This document shows, in pieces, positions 25,901 to 37,565 of a DNA stretch of 64,000 bases. Origin of the DNA: Lotus japonicus (taxonomy: Eukaryota; Streptophyta; Magnoliopsida; Fabales; Fabaceae); the NCBI RefSeq assembly GCF_012489685.1, contig NC_080043.1, forward strand, positions 79,438,292 to 79,502,291, read 5' to 3'. The stretch's first letter is position 1. The number at the start of each line of letters is the position of its first letter. The translations under genes were made by a program, and so were the position numbers. Below the pieces are notes generated by a model, which was not told the DNA's origin, did no database searches, and worked only from the letters and a program-made list of their open reading frames with translations.

Positions 25901-28900
25901 GCTTAAACCAACTGCTAATAATTAGCCCAGAATTTTACCTTCACAAAGGAATTAGGAGGAATTCTGAGAATCCCTACCGCCGGTTCCATGGCTTCATGGT
26001 TTTGGAAAACAACCTGCGGTTGAAACCAAGCGCATGTTACATGAACCCACAACATCTCCACATCAGTTGGCTTTAAAGCACCACCTGCAAAGCATTTCCC
26101 CGATACATTAACATCACATAACTGACCATGGAAGGTAAATTATAAGGAGCTTATAAGGAGCCAAAAGAATAAATGTGCAAATGGAAAATTCATAATGTTC
26201 GGACTTTAATATGGCTACAAGCACATCTGCATCAGGCTTATAGGAGGACACCCCTTAACCATGTGAAAACGGAAAAAGAAAATGATATCCACAAAAGTAA
26301 AGCAAACTTATTAAAGATTAGAAAGAAAGGCCAATTCACGATGAATAAAAAGGCCTCATTTCCCAGCTCAAAATTAGAGTGCAGGATCCGCCATTTACTA
26401 CTTTCTTGGAGAACTTAACATATAGGATATAAAAATGAAAAAAGAAAATGGTTGCAGGATCCATTAAAGTAAAGCAAACTTATTAAATATTAGAAAGAAG
26501 GTCAATTCATGATATGAATAAAAAGTCCTCCTTACACAGCTCAAATTGGGTCCACTATTTACTATTCATAGGATAGGATATAGACATAAGAACAAAGAGA
26601 CTTCAATATTTGCCAAAAAATAATAAATATGACATGCCTTTTACTGGACAAAGGCAACACTCTCTCTCAACATCAGGAGTTTCGCATACTCTACAAACCC
26701 AAGAAGTAAAATCCTGGACATTTTTTGCCCCATAGCATTCTTGGTGGACTGCTATTTGGCACCTACAGAAGAACAAGTACAAATATATTAATTGACATTA
26801 CTAACTTTAAAGCCTTCTAAATTTGAAACAAAACACAAGAATGCCCAACAACTCTACTATTTAGGGGCAAACATCATGAACAATAATTGAAGACACCTGT
26901 TACAGATAATAATTTTATTCTCTTCCCAATCCTCAACCCATCTGCAAATGGCACATCTTTCTGTTGTCCATTTTGCATGTACTGGCTCATACTTCTCTGT
27001 GACAATAAGGTAAAGTAAATAATCTGTCTTTAAAGTTGGATTCAAGGGAAAGCACGCAGCCATGTGCCATAAGACATGGTCAACTAGCAGACATGAGGTC
27101 TTCAATATGTAAAAATTCACATGAAATGAACACTTACCTTGCAAAAAGGCAAGTACCTGCTGCTGATCTAACTCCTGGGGAATTCCATCTTGTGGAATGT
27201 GCTCTGTGATCTGAAGTTAATTTATGTTAAGTCAAAAGTGAGAAAGAAGTACAACCCAATAACAAAAAAGAAAAGCACAATAATACATACACCCCTAAAA
27301 AACACCATCACTTTGGAAACAAAATTAAGAAATCCAAGTGATAGAGCTAAGACTTCATGACTGTTAATTGAAAACAACCCAATCAACACCCACAATCCAC
27401 CACAAGTATTTGGCATGCCTTTATTTTAGAAAGAACAAATACGAAGTTACAAACCCATTTTTCTAGTTGTAGCATTGTGCTTTTCACTTTCACGCTATGT
27501 TTCCATTTTTTGGCTCTGCAACCTGTATGTTTTTCCCATTCACTCAGTGTCTGCTTCCTTGAACCACAAGAGCCACACTTGCACATAACTCTGAGAAGAT
27601 GCAATCACAAAAAAGGTCAATGAAAATTTTCAAAAAATAAATAATATACTTCACCCAAGGTTCATTTATTTTTCTTAATAATTGTTTTACTGGTATAGAA
27701 CCTAGTCACGTTGGTATACAAAACCAGAGTGAAGGTGGTTTTTACCAAGATTATACTGGACAAGGGCTAACAACATTAAAATCATAAATTAGATGCTGAT
27801 ATACATATATAATTATATATATATCACGCACATAAGTTCCTGAGGAAATTATCAAGGGCAAAAAGAAAGACAAAAACAGAGAAATGCAGAGAGAGCGACT
27901 CCAGAAATATCAATTTAAGAGAGGAAAGAGATATAATCTGATTTATACATAAACTTCCATCTGGCCGCTAGTGTGAAAAGACTCAGATTTTTACTGTGTG
28001 AAAAGTCAAAATATTGTATATCCAATTATCAATCCAATAATGTTCAAGAAGTGTTGAAGGCTTACAAATGAAGCTTTGGAATATAAATTCCTTCCATGCC
28101 ATTGCAGACCACCACTACCTGCTCAGGTATCATAGGTTTTTGGCCATTCTCTGTTGGTCTGTCTCAAAGGATATTAAATCATAAAGATTCAAAGAATGTG
28201 TTAGAACTTAGAAATAATAATACATAAAACCATTCATGTGTCTTCACCAAATAGTTTAAAATTTTCAGCAGAGTTGGTTCATGACATAATATTAGAACTT
28301 ATATGACAAAGTGGTTTAGTTTGATCTTTGCCTCCCCCATACTTCCAATTAGAAAAAAGTTTATTATCAGCACAAGATAGGTGGACTTGTGAATTGGTCA
28401 TGCTTCAATCCCAAAGGGCTCTCGCATCAGGGTGGTGTTAGAAACTTCGAATATAATATATAAAACTATTGATATGTTTGTTTTCACCAACCAGCTTAAT
28501 CTTTTTGGATAATTTCCAAAATGATAAAATAAAAGGCTAACCAAAATAGAAGGGAAAATAAAGCAACAGGTAATCACTACATACTTGATTTTCGACTTGT
28601 GCGTTTTCGGTGCTAGTACTTTACAATTGACTTTTCCCTGGCATTCTGGACAATAGTACTCTGAATTTTCCAGATCCTGCAAAGAAGCCAGCCATATATC
28701 TTTTATCACTTTTATGAAGCAGGGAAATTAATAGAAGAGGACATAGAAAATAGAGATGCAGTGCCATAATAACCACAATACAACACCTTGAAAAGTTTGG
28801 TGGAAATTTTAGCGCATTCAGCATGCACCCAAACATTACAACCGTCACAACATATCTGATTCAAAGAGTTCATCCCCAAAAGATATCAATATTTTGAGTT

Positions 28901-31833
28901 TATTGGAACAAAATATGAATTAAATTAAAAAACAGAAATTATATTGACAAATTTAGACAATCTCACCCAATTCCCACCATCAGAATGGTGCCAAATCCTT
29001 TTGCAAATGCCACAATATTGTTTTGATTTTCGTAACTGTAAGAACATAAGACCATTAATATTTATTGAAAATAGGGCATCTGATATAAACTTCTTTAGTG
29101 AAAATCTTGGAAGCACTATAAAAACACCACTTTTCATAACCTTAGCACAATGTTTGCAATAAAATTGAGGTGTGTGACTTGAATCCTTAATCTTCTTCAT
29201 GGTTTTGCATGGCAACAACAAACCACAGCCCGAACAATATCTTGCATCCTGCACAATATATTCACTGGATAAAAAATAAAACAATAACCAGAGTCCGATA
29301 TATTTTGGTACAGTTAACTCTTTAACCAAATCTGCTTTTCAGAGAAGCTACTAGACAAAGCAACATAGCAACTAATCATATAAAAGAATCAGGCTAATGG
29401 TCAGAAATTCACTACAGATTATCCCATCTCTCATAACATTCTCAAAAAAAATGGAAAAACTTTATTTAATTGAAGAATTAAGAACACATGAGAAACCAAA
29501 CAAAAACCATAGATGACAATTTAACAAAATTGATGATAAAAAACTGCAATTCTGTAACAGGAACAGTAGAAATTTCGCAACCCCATTTCAACTCAATTTT
29601 ATCAATATATTCATATCCTCAGAATGAAAAAGCATATTTGTTGCTCAGACATATAGGCATGTCTGTACGTAATACATGTGTCACTATATGATACCAATCA
29701 CATAGCTGAGCTATCAGCCTGAGAAATTTGAACCGATAAATAAAAAAATTGAGACCCTGGACATAGTCTAAACCTGTTTGTTTAAAACTTCGGGTACATA
29801 GCTTCTTGAGACAAAACAGATTTAATGCCTATGTTCGGAAAACCATTCTACCAATGTTATCAAGCCTTCCAATGATAGATAAATGGAAACCCGCATTTCC
29901 AGGCAAAAACATGTAATGAGCATGAAAAACAGTAAGTGACTATCAATTTTGCATTTGGCCATAAAAACCAAAAAAAAAAAAACCTTACTTGTCCATATGA
30001 TAGATAGCTAACACATGAATTAATTTAAACTTTTGATGATTAGCTCGACTGTAAGCAACTAATGAGTTTATTGATTTTTCTTTTACATAGCACTCTGTCC
30101 ATCATGACGAATTGAAACACGATTACCTACTTTAAAATTTAAATACAAGCATACAGTAAGTCAGTAACTACATAAGGCTATAGACGGTGGAAGTGCCTGC
30201 CTCCTTGTGGTTGAGACAGGCTTTGGCTCCACTTGGTTCTTTTAAAAAAGGGTGGATTTCTGGTATAATTAATTAATCATAACGATATTAATAAATAATT
30301 TTTCGAAGTTTGACCCTCCTCAGCCTCAGTTTTTGTTTGTTGCCCTTGGCCTAGTTTTTCTCTTTTTCTAGCACCCGCCCCTGACTAAAGACTATGTATC
30401 ATAGCATAGGAACTCCTTAGTCCCTCACAAATAGATATTGTTTGAGGCAGTTATCTAAAACTCAACGCAACTAAAAGTCAAAATTTTTTCGCATGTAAAA
30501 CAGTCTCTATAAATGCTCTCATCTTACCATGATGGTATAAAGCACAAAATGAAAAAAAAAAAAAAAAAATCTAACCTGATCCTGGCAGTAGTATTCCTGA
30601 TCAGCACAAGAACCTGTGGCCTCCATAAGTTCATAAGGATGAGCTTTTACATCAGTTACATCCTCTGCTCCCAACTGTGATTCCAGAATACCATTTTCGG
30701 CCAACATTGCCTCCTCCAGTGCCATGCGAAAGTCACTTGGTTTGCTCTTGTACAACTGGGTCTGCCCCTGGAATCTGAATGAAGATAAATAAAATAAAAT
30801 TATTAAACGCATAAAAACAATATCAACGAAACACCTACAGACAATATCATTTAACCGCACACCTGTCCATGAATTCCTTGAAGGGAAATATCATTCCCTG
30901 CTTCACCCACGCGTAGTCCTGCCCCATAATCAGTCTTTTAGAGCTCAACACCATAACCCAAAATCAATGACTATAAACAGGATTCACAGAGAAACTTACC
31001 CTTTGCGATCCATTTTTTGAATAGCCAAAAAACATCACACAAAGTGCATCAGGAACACAACAGCTGAGAACGGATTCAGGAGCCTCCAAGATGGGATCAA
31101 TTACCACAGCAGGCCATGCCGGATATCGCTTCCCACATTTAGCCCAAACTACATCACCCAAAGCAAAATCCTCTGGCTTGTAAATCTCTTTCCTCTTCCC
31201 AACATTCACATCAGGCTTTTGGTCTTCACCATCAAAACTGAGACCAGACGTGTTACTCTCAGTCTTCACAGTCCTTCCGCCATTACCAGACGAATCAGCA
31301 CCCTCCCTTTGGCCATCCTTCACTTCAGGACACGGATAACACACTGAATTGTTCAAGCCATGGCTATCACTCATGTCAATTTTCAAAACTCCCTCTGTAC
31401 TGATGTCAGCCCTATCATCTTCGAAGCTGGAATCTCCGTCCTCCGCGGCTTTGATTCCTCGATTCTTCCACGGATCAATAACCGAGTCACTGAACCTAGA
31501 CGGTAGCATCTGAAGGCGGCCGCGAGACGACCGCAACAACGGAGGCCGAGGGTCCTTCGCCGCAGTTTTACCATTCGGAGGTGCAGAATTTGAATTAGAC
31601 TGAACCTCACCACCACCACCACCACCCCAATGCGACCCTACACTGGTCCCAGAACCAGAACCACTGCTGAAATCTTCTCCATCACCAGGCATGCCCAGAG
31701 AGTAAAACCCATTCACCCTACGCTTCTTCGCAACCGCCGGAGACTCCCCAGAGCCCTCGGAATCATCAGGCTCATCAAGCTTACACCGTTTGAGTTTCGG
31801 CATTTCAAATTTCGCCGTCGGCTTAACTATCAT
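22926..31833 (-). CDS. ATX3/4/5: Histone H3K4 methyltransferase, ATX3/ATX4/ATX5 class (PWWP-PHD-ePHD-SET)
   Basis: Trithorax-type nuclear methyltransferase. There are 23 minus-strand exons: 31000-31833, 30863-30918, 30576-30774, 29141-29248, 28967-29035, 28787-28855, 28585-28676, 28066-28158, 27455-27590, 27138-27210, 26897-26996, 26638-26762, 25939-26084, 25363-25467, 25080-25144, 24789-25002, 24485-24568, 24290-24346, 24083-24172, 23907-23993, 23593-23667, 23148-23254 and 22926-23016. All phases agree, giving 1024 aa (the family is about 1020-1040). PWWP starts near residue 222 ('[20 protein letters not shown]'). PHD spans about 409-460 ('[15 protein letters not shown]', '[13 protein letters not shown]'). 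Extended PHD spans about 580-757 ('[10 protein letters not shown]', '[11 protein letters not shown]', 'YCAIHR'). SET runs from about 876 ('[13 protein letters not shown]', 'RLINHSCMPNC', 'ELTYDY'), and post-SET has 'CLCKASNC'. Intron 12 has a GC donor. Which of ATX3/4/5 it is cannot be told here. Confidence 0.96.
26274..26600. repeat. Imperfect tandem duplication in ATX intron 12
   Basis: A unit of about 170 bp, recognisable by 'aaagtaaagcaaacttatta' at about 26294 and again at about 26466, is repeated head to tail with small indels. It fills most of the 553-bp intron whose donor is GC. Probably a local duplication; no coding content. Confidence 0.8.
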
Positions 31834-32438
31834 ATCGTGAACATTCGTAACAGTGATTTTCCCTCAAACCAAAACCCTAATTTCAAATCAATTCAAACCA
31901 GCGTATCCAATACTCCTACAATTCGGGACCGAAACCTCCCAGGTTCTGGGCAATGTAACCTGTGGAGTATAACCACACACGTTTCGAATCTTGGCACCAC
32001 TCTACGAACACCGAAACCCGATTCCAAAACCCTGAATTGAACAATGAAGCCACCAACGAACGAAAATTCGAGTGGTTTTTCTCGTTATTCGTTTCAAGAA
32101 CTCGCGGTAAAACGAATGGGAGAGAAGAATTCGCCGGAGAGTGGAGAGATGAACGTTGATTTCGATCTCGGAAGCGATTAGATGGAATCGGAGAAGGAGA
32201 TTTTCCGGGAAAACACGTCGTGGAAGATTTTCCCGAGAAAGAAGCAATTGAAACTCGCAGAGGGGAAATAAAACAATGAAGCCGAAGAAGCTTTGGAACG
32301 GTTCCGTTAGGCGTGTTTGGAATGGGAATATGGAAAATTGTTTATTTATTTTGAAACGGAAAATTGTTTATTTATTGATATATAAATGTTTATTCGAATA
32401 GATTTTATTTTCCTTGACCTTCAAATAGGGTTTTTTGG
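31834..32438. other. ATX 5' UTR and proximal promoter
   Basis: This is the upstream flank of the ATX start codon on the minus strand, ending at a MULE insertion. It keeps several short spurious frames open, but nothing resembles a protein family. The region up to about 32280 is richer in G+C and purines than the DNA beyond it, as expected for a 5' UTR. No individual promoter element is assigned. Confidence 0.5.
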
Positions 32439-33482
32439 TTTTATTTTGAGTAAAGTACACTCACCCCCTTAAGGTTTGTTAGAATTACACTCCACCCCAT
32501 TTTTATCTAAAATCTACATCCCACCCCATTTTATATAGAGGCAAATTTAGTGACGAAAAATATTTTTCATTAATAATTAGTTATTATTTAAATTGTTAAT
32601 CAATAATTTCAAAAAAAAAATCAATATAATCCAATAAATTTAAAAATGAAAACATCACAATCCTCCTCATTCTCTCAATCGCGTTTTTCCTCCGTAAATT
32701 CATAATGCAAATTATGCAATAGCACACCTGCCCGATTTACAAACATATCTCGAACATAGTGAAACATGCTTGTGTTTTCATATTTGGTAATAATTCAATT
32801 TTAATCAAAATAATCTCTTTATACCTCCAATTTTCAAAATTGGGTTGTAGGCCAAAAAAGCAACACAAATGGGTGAAGAAAATAGAGAAACAAAATTATG
32901 AAAATATGAAGTGGATCTGAGGTTATTAGAGCCCAACGAGGCGGTGGAGCATCGTTTTTAACAAAATCCAACAATATCTAAGACCAACAGAGCGTTCGCT
33001 CACAACTTCAAGGGGTGAAATTCACAAGAAGTAGTTGAACAAGTGGCTTTAGGGATGTGCGATTCACGTTCTGGGGTTCAGGTTGCAACAAAACTTTGAG
33101 GCATGGAGGTGCCATGGGGTTTTACATTGTGGGACAGTGGAGCCGTGTTAAAGGGAGTAAAGGCTTGGTGGTGGCCGTTTGTGGTGAGAAATATGATTTG
33201 GAGATAGATGGGACGTGGACTTAACAGACAGAGTGAATGGTTTTTTTAAATTTAATTCAGTAAAATTATTTTCATAAATTAATGTATGATAGTGTATATG
33301 CATTAAATTTATTTAAATTTTTACTAATTAGTAATTAGTTTTTAGTAGTGAGGAATTTGTTTTCGTCACTAAAATTTGCCTTTATAAAAAATGGGGTGGA
33401 GTGTAGATTTTTAAAAAGAATGGGGTGGAGTGTCATTCTTGCAAATCTTGAGGGGGGTGAGTGTATTTTACTCTTTTATTTT
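32439..33482. mobile_element. Non-autonomous Mutator-like element (TIR-MULE) with 9-bp TSD
   Basis: Inverted terminal repeats of about 110 bp bound the element at 32448-33473 (1026 bp). The left end reads 'gagtaaagtacactcacccc'; the reverse complement of the right end reads 'gagtaaaatacactcacccc'. Further matches run through 'cactccaccccat' and 'aggcaaatttagtgacg'. The 9-bp sequence ttttatttt sits directly outside both ends (32439-32447 and 33474-33482). Long terminal repeats and a 9-bp duplication are the Mutator superfamily signature. The interior has no transposase. It lies about 0.6 kb upstream of the ATX start codon. Confidence 0.85.
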
Positions 33483-34877
33483 TGGTACGAACCTTCGATA
33501 ACGGTTTTTTTTTCTGTAAGTAGGAACAAAAACAAAAGAGAAACTAAAGACTGAACTACAGTAGTAACAGTACCCTAAACAGGGAAGCCAAACACTTGGA
33601 AGTTAGGACTACTAAGGACTGACTGATCTAATTCTTCATTCATGTGATTCTAGTATTTTTTTATTCTTTGCAAAAATATTTTTAATTTTATTACTAATTC
33701 CATTTATTGCTAAAATTAAATTAAATTCACTACTAGACTTTTTTTTAATGTTCATTACTAGAAATTACAGAAACATAATAATTGTCTCTAAATTAGTAAA
33801 TTAGTTTTTAATTTAATAAAAAAACGTAACTGCTTATGTGGCAATTGATTATGGGAAATAAATACTAAATGACACGATGTCATTCCTAAGACTGCACGAC
33901 AAATGATATCTGATTTTTCAAATCGCCTTTTATTTTGCTGTTTTTTTATTCATATACCAATAACATCTTTTGTTTGGTCAATGAAAAGGTAGTGCAGTGT
34001 CGTGTTTGAAATCTGTCGTTCTAAATAGCAAAGCTTTTTAATTATTGACGTATGTGTAAAAATGTTTTAAACCAGCCGTGTATAAACATTAAATTCATAT
34101 TTTTCAATTTAAATTTAATTATGACATGATAAATTGGATGATCGTGTAAAAAAAATTATATTGTCGATACATGCTTTAAACTCATAAATTAATCATATTT
34201 CAAAAAAAAAATTCATAAATTAATGGATAAATCAAGTAGTAAAGAATATTTTTATATCAATAGCAAATCAATTATTGATTATTAGATGTTTTAATAAATA
34301 AGATTTTTTTTAAAAGAAAAAAGTTTTTTTTTATATTGGAAAGATAAATTGCATCCTCGGAGTTGATCCCAAGACCTCTCTCACTCAACTCATGTCTCCT
34401 AGTTGTTACCAATAAATAATATTTGTTACTTACTTTTTAATTATTATCTCTAAAATACTAATTAAAATGAAAAATATTAAATTTCATTATCATAATTAAA
34501 ATCTTGAAAGGGAGCAGAATCATATGATAAAACATGAAAGAAGTAAGATAATAATTTTTCCAATTCTATATTATTACATATTATATTATTTATAATTTTG
34601 TTATCTATTGTTTTTAGATAAAAAAACTCATTTGTGACCCTCCTCCTCCTGTTTAATGCGTTGACAATGGGACGAGAAATTACCCTCACAATTATCGATA
34701 AAAATCTTAGAAATACAGTTATAACCTTTTCTAAAGTTTGATAAAAATCTTAGGAAAAAAAAAGTTGTTAATGAGAGTTTGTTTCAAGGTTTGAAATCGC
34801 ATTTCCAAAAATAACATTCCTAAAAATATGATTACGAGGTTGTTATACCTAGGTGAAATTTATAAGTGTATTTAGTA
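33483..34877. other. AT-rich intergenic DNA
   Basis: Very AT-rich with many homopolymer runs. No open frame with protein-family character and no complete mobile element was recognised. Confidence 0.6.
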
Positions 34878-35060
34878 AGTTTTTTTTGTACATCAGGAAA
34901 TTTAACGAACTGACTAAATAGACAAATGAGAAACTTGTAAGAGTGAGGATTCCACTTATAAAAAGGAACATTTAAATTAACACTATAATCTGGATTTCTA
35001 GAACAAAACTTAGCCAACCAATCAGCCATTTTGTAGTTTCTCTAGATATCTGCACTAACT
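34878..35060 (-). mobile_element. LINE 3' fragment (end of RNase H-like domain and tail)
   Basis: On the minus strand the reading 'KMADWLAKFCSRNPDYSVNL' matches the conserved 'NxxADWLAK' end of the LINE RNase H-like domain. It is followed by a short 3' UTR and the tail 'cctgatgtacaaaaaaaa'. The same tail type ('ccgatgtaccaaaaaa') ends the LINE at 36289, so the two belong to one subfamily. The 5' border is approximate and no duplication was identified. Confidence 0.65.
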
Positions 35061-35984
35061 TGACTTTCCAATTCTTATGCATGAGAGTATGATTCCCACA
35101 TTTTGTTCCCTCCACCTCCCCTCCACTTCCCCACCTTCCCCTTTAGGAAGCTGATGAGAAACTGATTCACGAACCTTCCAATTCCACGGATGAGGATCAT
35201 AGAAAATCGGACTCCTAGAAAACAATTGTTGGGGAACAAAACCATGATGATTGGGAGGTGGTTAGGATTTCTCCACGGTCGATAATTGTAGGGAATGAGA
35301 TAAAGAGATTGGCATCATGGTAGAGCCTAAATCTAGGTTGTAGTGGCATGAAGATGACTCGTTCGTGTTTCTTGTCGTCACATTTAGGTTCGTCGTTCTT
35401 CTACATCTGGTCATAGGGGTTGTCGTTCTTCTAGATCTGGTTGCATTCGGATTCTTCGTTCTCCTTCCATTCCTTTCACCTCTCTTCTTCCCCTCCAATA
35501 TTCTATGACTTTTGGGGGTTCATGAATTGGTGACAGTTAGAAGATGAAGAACGTATAAACGCTTTCCACGTGAAATGGAGGAAATAATGAACAAGAGAAG
35601 GCCTTCGTCGTCTATGTCCAATTGTCATATTTGCCTTCTACATCACATGCATGCACAACACTTTTCAGTTTGACCTTCTTCATCCTCACATTTTTAGGTT
35701 TTTAGTTCATATTTTGGATTAGGTGGTGGTGTTAGTTTTTGTGGGGTTTTCAGTAACGGTGTCTTCATTGCAAAGGTCAAAAAGCACGACAATGGTTTCT
35801 TCTGTCTTCTTCCATTTATGGGGAAAGTTGGGGTTTCTAATGGTGACAAAGCTTCGAAGCGGCAAGGGAGGGGGGAACCACAGGTAGTGTCTTGGACAAG
35901 AGTTATTTCATATAAAAAATAAGATTGCCCTTTGGGATATTTAAAATAAAGGTTCATCATTAACCACTTTTAACGTTTGCAAAA
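35061..35984. other. Intergenic DNA, mixed repeat debris
   Basis: Moderately GC-richer than its surroundings, with polypyrimidine text near 35100-35150 and a short internal repeat 'gtcgttcttcta' at about 35392 and 35420. Frames open on the minus strand resemble no known family. It may be the inside of an old transposon. Confidence 0.4.
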
Positions 35985-36283
35985 TTATCTATTATTCCCT
36001 TTGTTCATATATAAAAGTCACTTTTACCTGATTTTGTTAGATTAAGAAAAGTAGTTACTAACAATCAATTTGCAACAAAAACATTATTAACTTTCATAGA
36101 TTACCCTTATTTAATTTCCTATGAGTTTCTCTCTCCAAGTTAATATTTAAAAATCTAATAATCTCTTTCATATTAAATATGAGGGTAAAATGGGGGGGGG
36201 GGGGAGATTATTAGAAAGTGACTTATATTTAGAAATAATTTTTTTTTCACAAAAAGTGAATGATAATGAATTGATGGAGTATT
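35985..36283. mobile_element. Probable degenerate Stowaway-type MITE
   Basis: The left end resembles 'ttccctttgttcatatataa' and the right end 'tgatggagta', weak versions of the Stowaway termini. A match between 'ataaaagtcactttt' near 36010 and the complement of 'aaagtgacttatat' near 36216 supports a foldback structure. A run of G lies near 36193-36205. A LINE is inserted at its right end. Confidence 0.45.
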
Positions 36284-37126
36284 ATATTTTTTGGTACATC
36301 GGAAAATAAACATAAAGCAAGAAAAAACTACGGAACACCCAAGGAGTCCCTCAGCACCATCACCTCCATCTCAGCAGACGAAAGCATCCATGAACTGAGT
36401 CCCAACTTCCGGAAGACGAGAACCAAGCTTAATCAAGTAATCCGTTGCAAAATTTTCCTCTCTCGGGATCCACCCGAGTCAAACCTCCCAATCCTGATCC
36501 AACTAGCCACGGATTTCACCCAACACTAGAGTGAACCTTATGCTATCCAGATCATCCAAGGCCTGAAGAACCTCCACACAATCTGTCTCGCAAACCACCT
36601 TCCTGAACCCCTTATTCCAAACTAGCTCAAGACCATCCTGGAGAGCATGAGCCTCCGCCATGAAAGCATTGTCCCCCTCCTTCCTAAAAGTGAAGGCACA
36701 AATCCAGAGCTCAGAATTATCCTGCACTATGCCTCCTCCCCCAATACAATCTCCCTCGTCCTGAAAACTACCATCCACGTTCAGTTTCCAGCACCCCCGC
36801 TGGTTCCCCATCCAGAGATGGAACTCCTCATGCTCTCGATACACCCTCCGCCACGCTTCCTCAAACGGCTGGTGATTCTCGTTGAGCATCATGTTGCACC
36901 GCCACTTCCAACCCCCCCAAAGACAAGCCATAAACTTCATGTTGTTGCTACTTTTACACTAGGCTTTAATCCACAAAGAAATATTAGGATCATTGAAATT
37001 TAGTCAGGCCACTGCCCCATCCGTAACCAGATTCCACTGCCCCATTCGTAACCAGAGCTCACGAGAATGGGGCACTCGCGGAGGCAGTGCAATGCATCCT
37101 CCATCTTCGACGAGGAGTATTATATT
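36276..37126 (-). mobile_element. 5'-truncated LINE with 13-bp TSD (zf-RVT remnant and RNase H-like domain)
   Basis: The 13-bp repeat ggagtattatatt flanks the insertion at 36276-36288 and 37114-37126. The 825 bp between them read, on the minus strand, from a broken zf-RVT region ('LWLRMGQWN') into an RNase H-like domain. Landmarks are 'CWKLNVDGSF', 'GGGGIVQDNSE', 'AEAHALQDGLELVWNKGF', 'ETDCVEVLQALDD' and then 'GWIPREENFATDYLIKLGS'. The tail is 'ccgatgtaccaaaaaa'. A stop between the two parts and a missing 5' end make it inactive. It landed in the right end of the MITE at 35985. Confidence 0.85.
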
Positions 37127-37565
37127 ACAATAACTATAGAGAGTTGCCAATCGTAGTCCTTTAATTTAGCCGGATCTTAGAATCTACCTAAGAGATGTGA
37201 GAGTACTAGGGGTGAACATGGGTCGGGTAAATCCAATGAACCCGTCCAACCCAATCCGATCCAATAGAAAAAATGCGGGTTGGATCGGGCAATCGGGTTA
37301 GCCGGATGGATTTTACTACAACCCAACCAAGTTCGGATCGGATTTCTGATTCAGTTCAAATCCATCCAACCCAACCTAGAATCCATACATATAATAATAA
37401 TTTTTATAATTTTACTCATACTTGAAGTGCTAGTGTCGGAGTGATGACTTTTTGAAACTTTGAGACTTAAGTATTTGTAGTTATTAATGAAAAAGACTCA
37501 AATGTATATTATATTTTAGTCAGCTCAAATGGTACCTTAAAATCTTCCATCATAGGGGTTAAAGC

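Noticed and set aside
23200..29700. Separate small PHD or SET proteins on the minus strand
   Set aside because: Each is one exon of the 23-exon ATX gene. Phases and order agree with a single 1024-aa protein.
31630..32250. Frames on the plus strand opposite the ATX first exon and on the minus strand in its 5' UTR
   Set aside because: Shadows of the GC-richer ATX exon and leader; no family resemblance.
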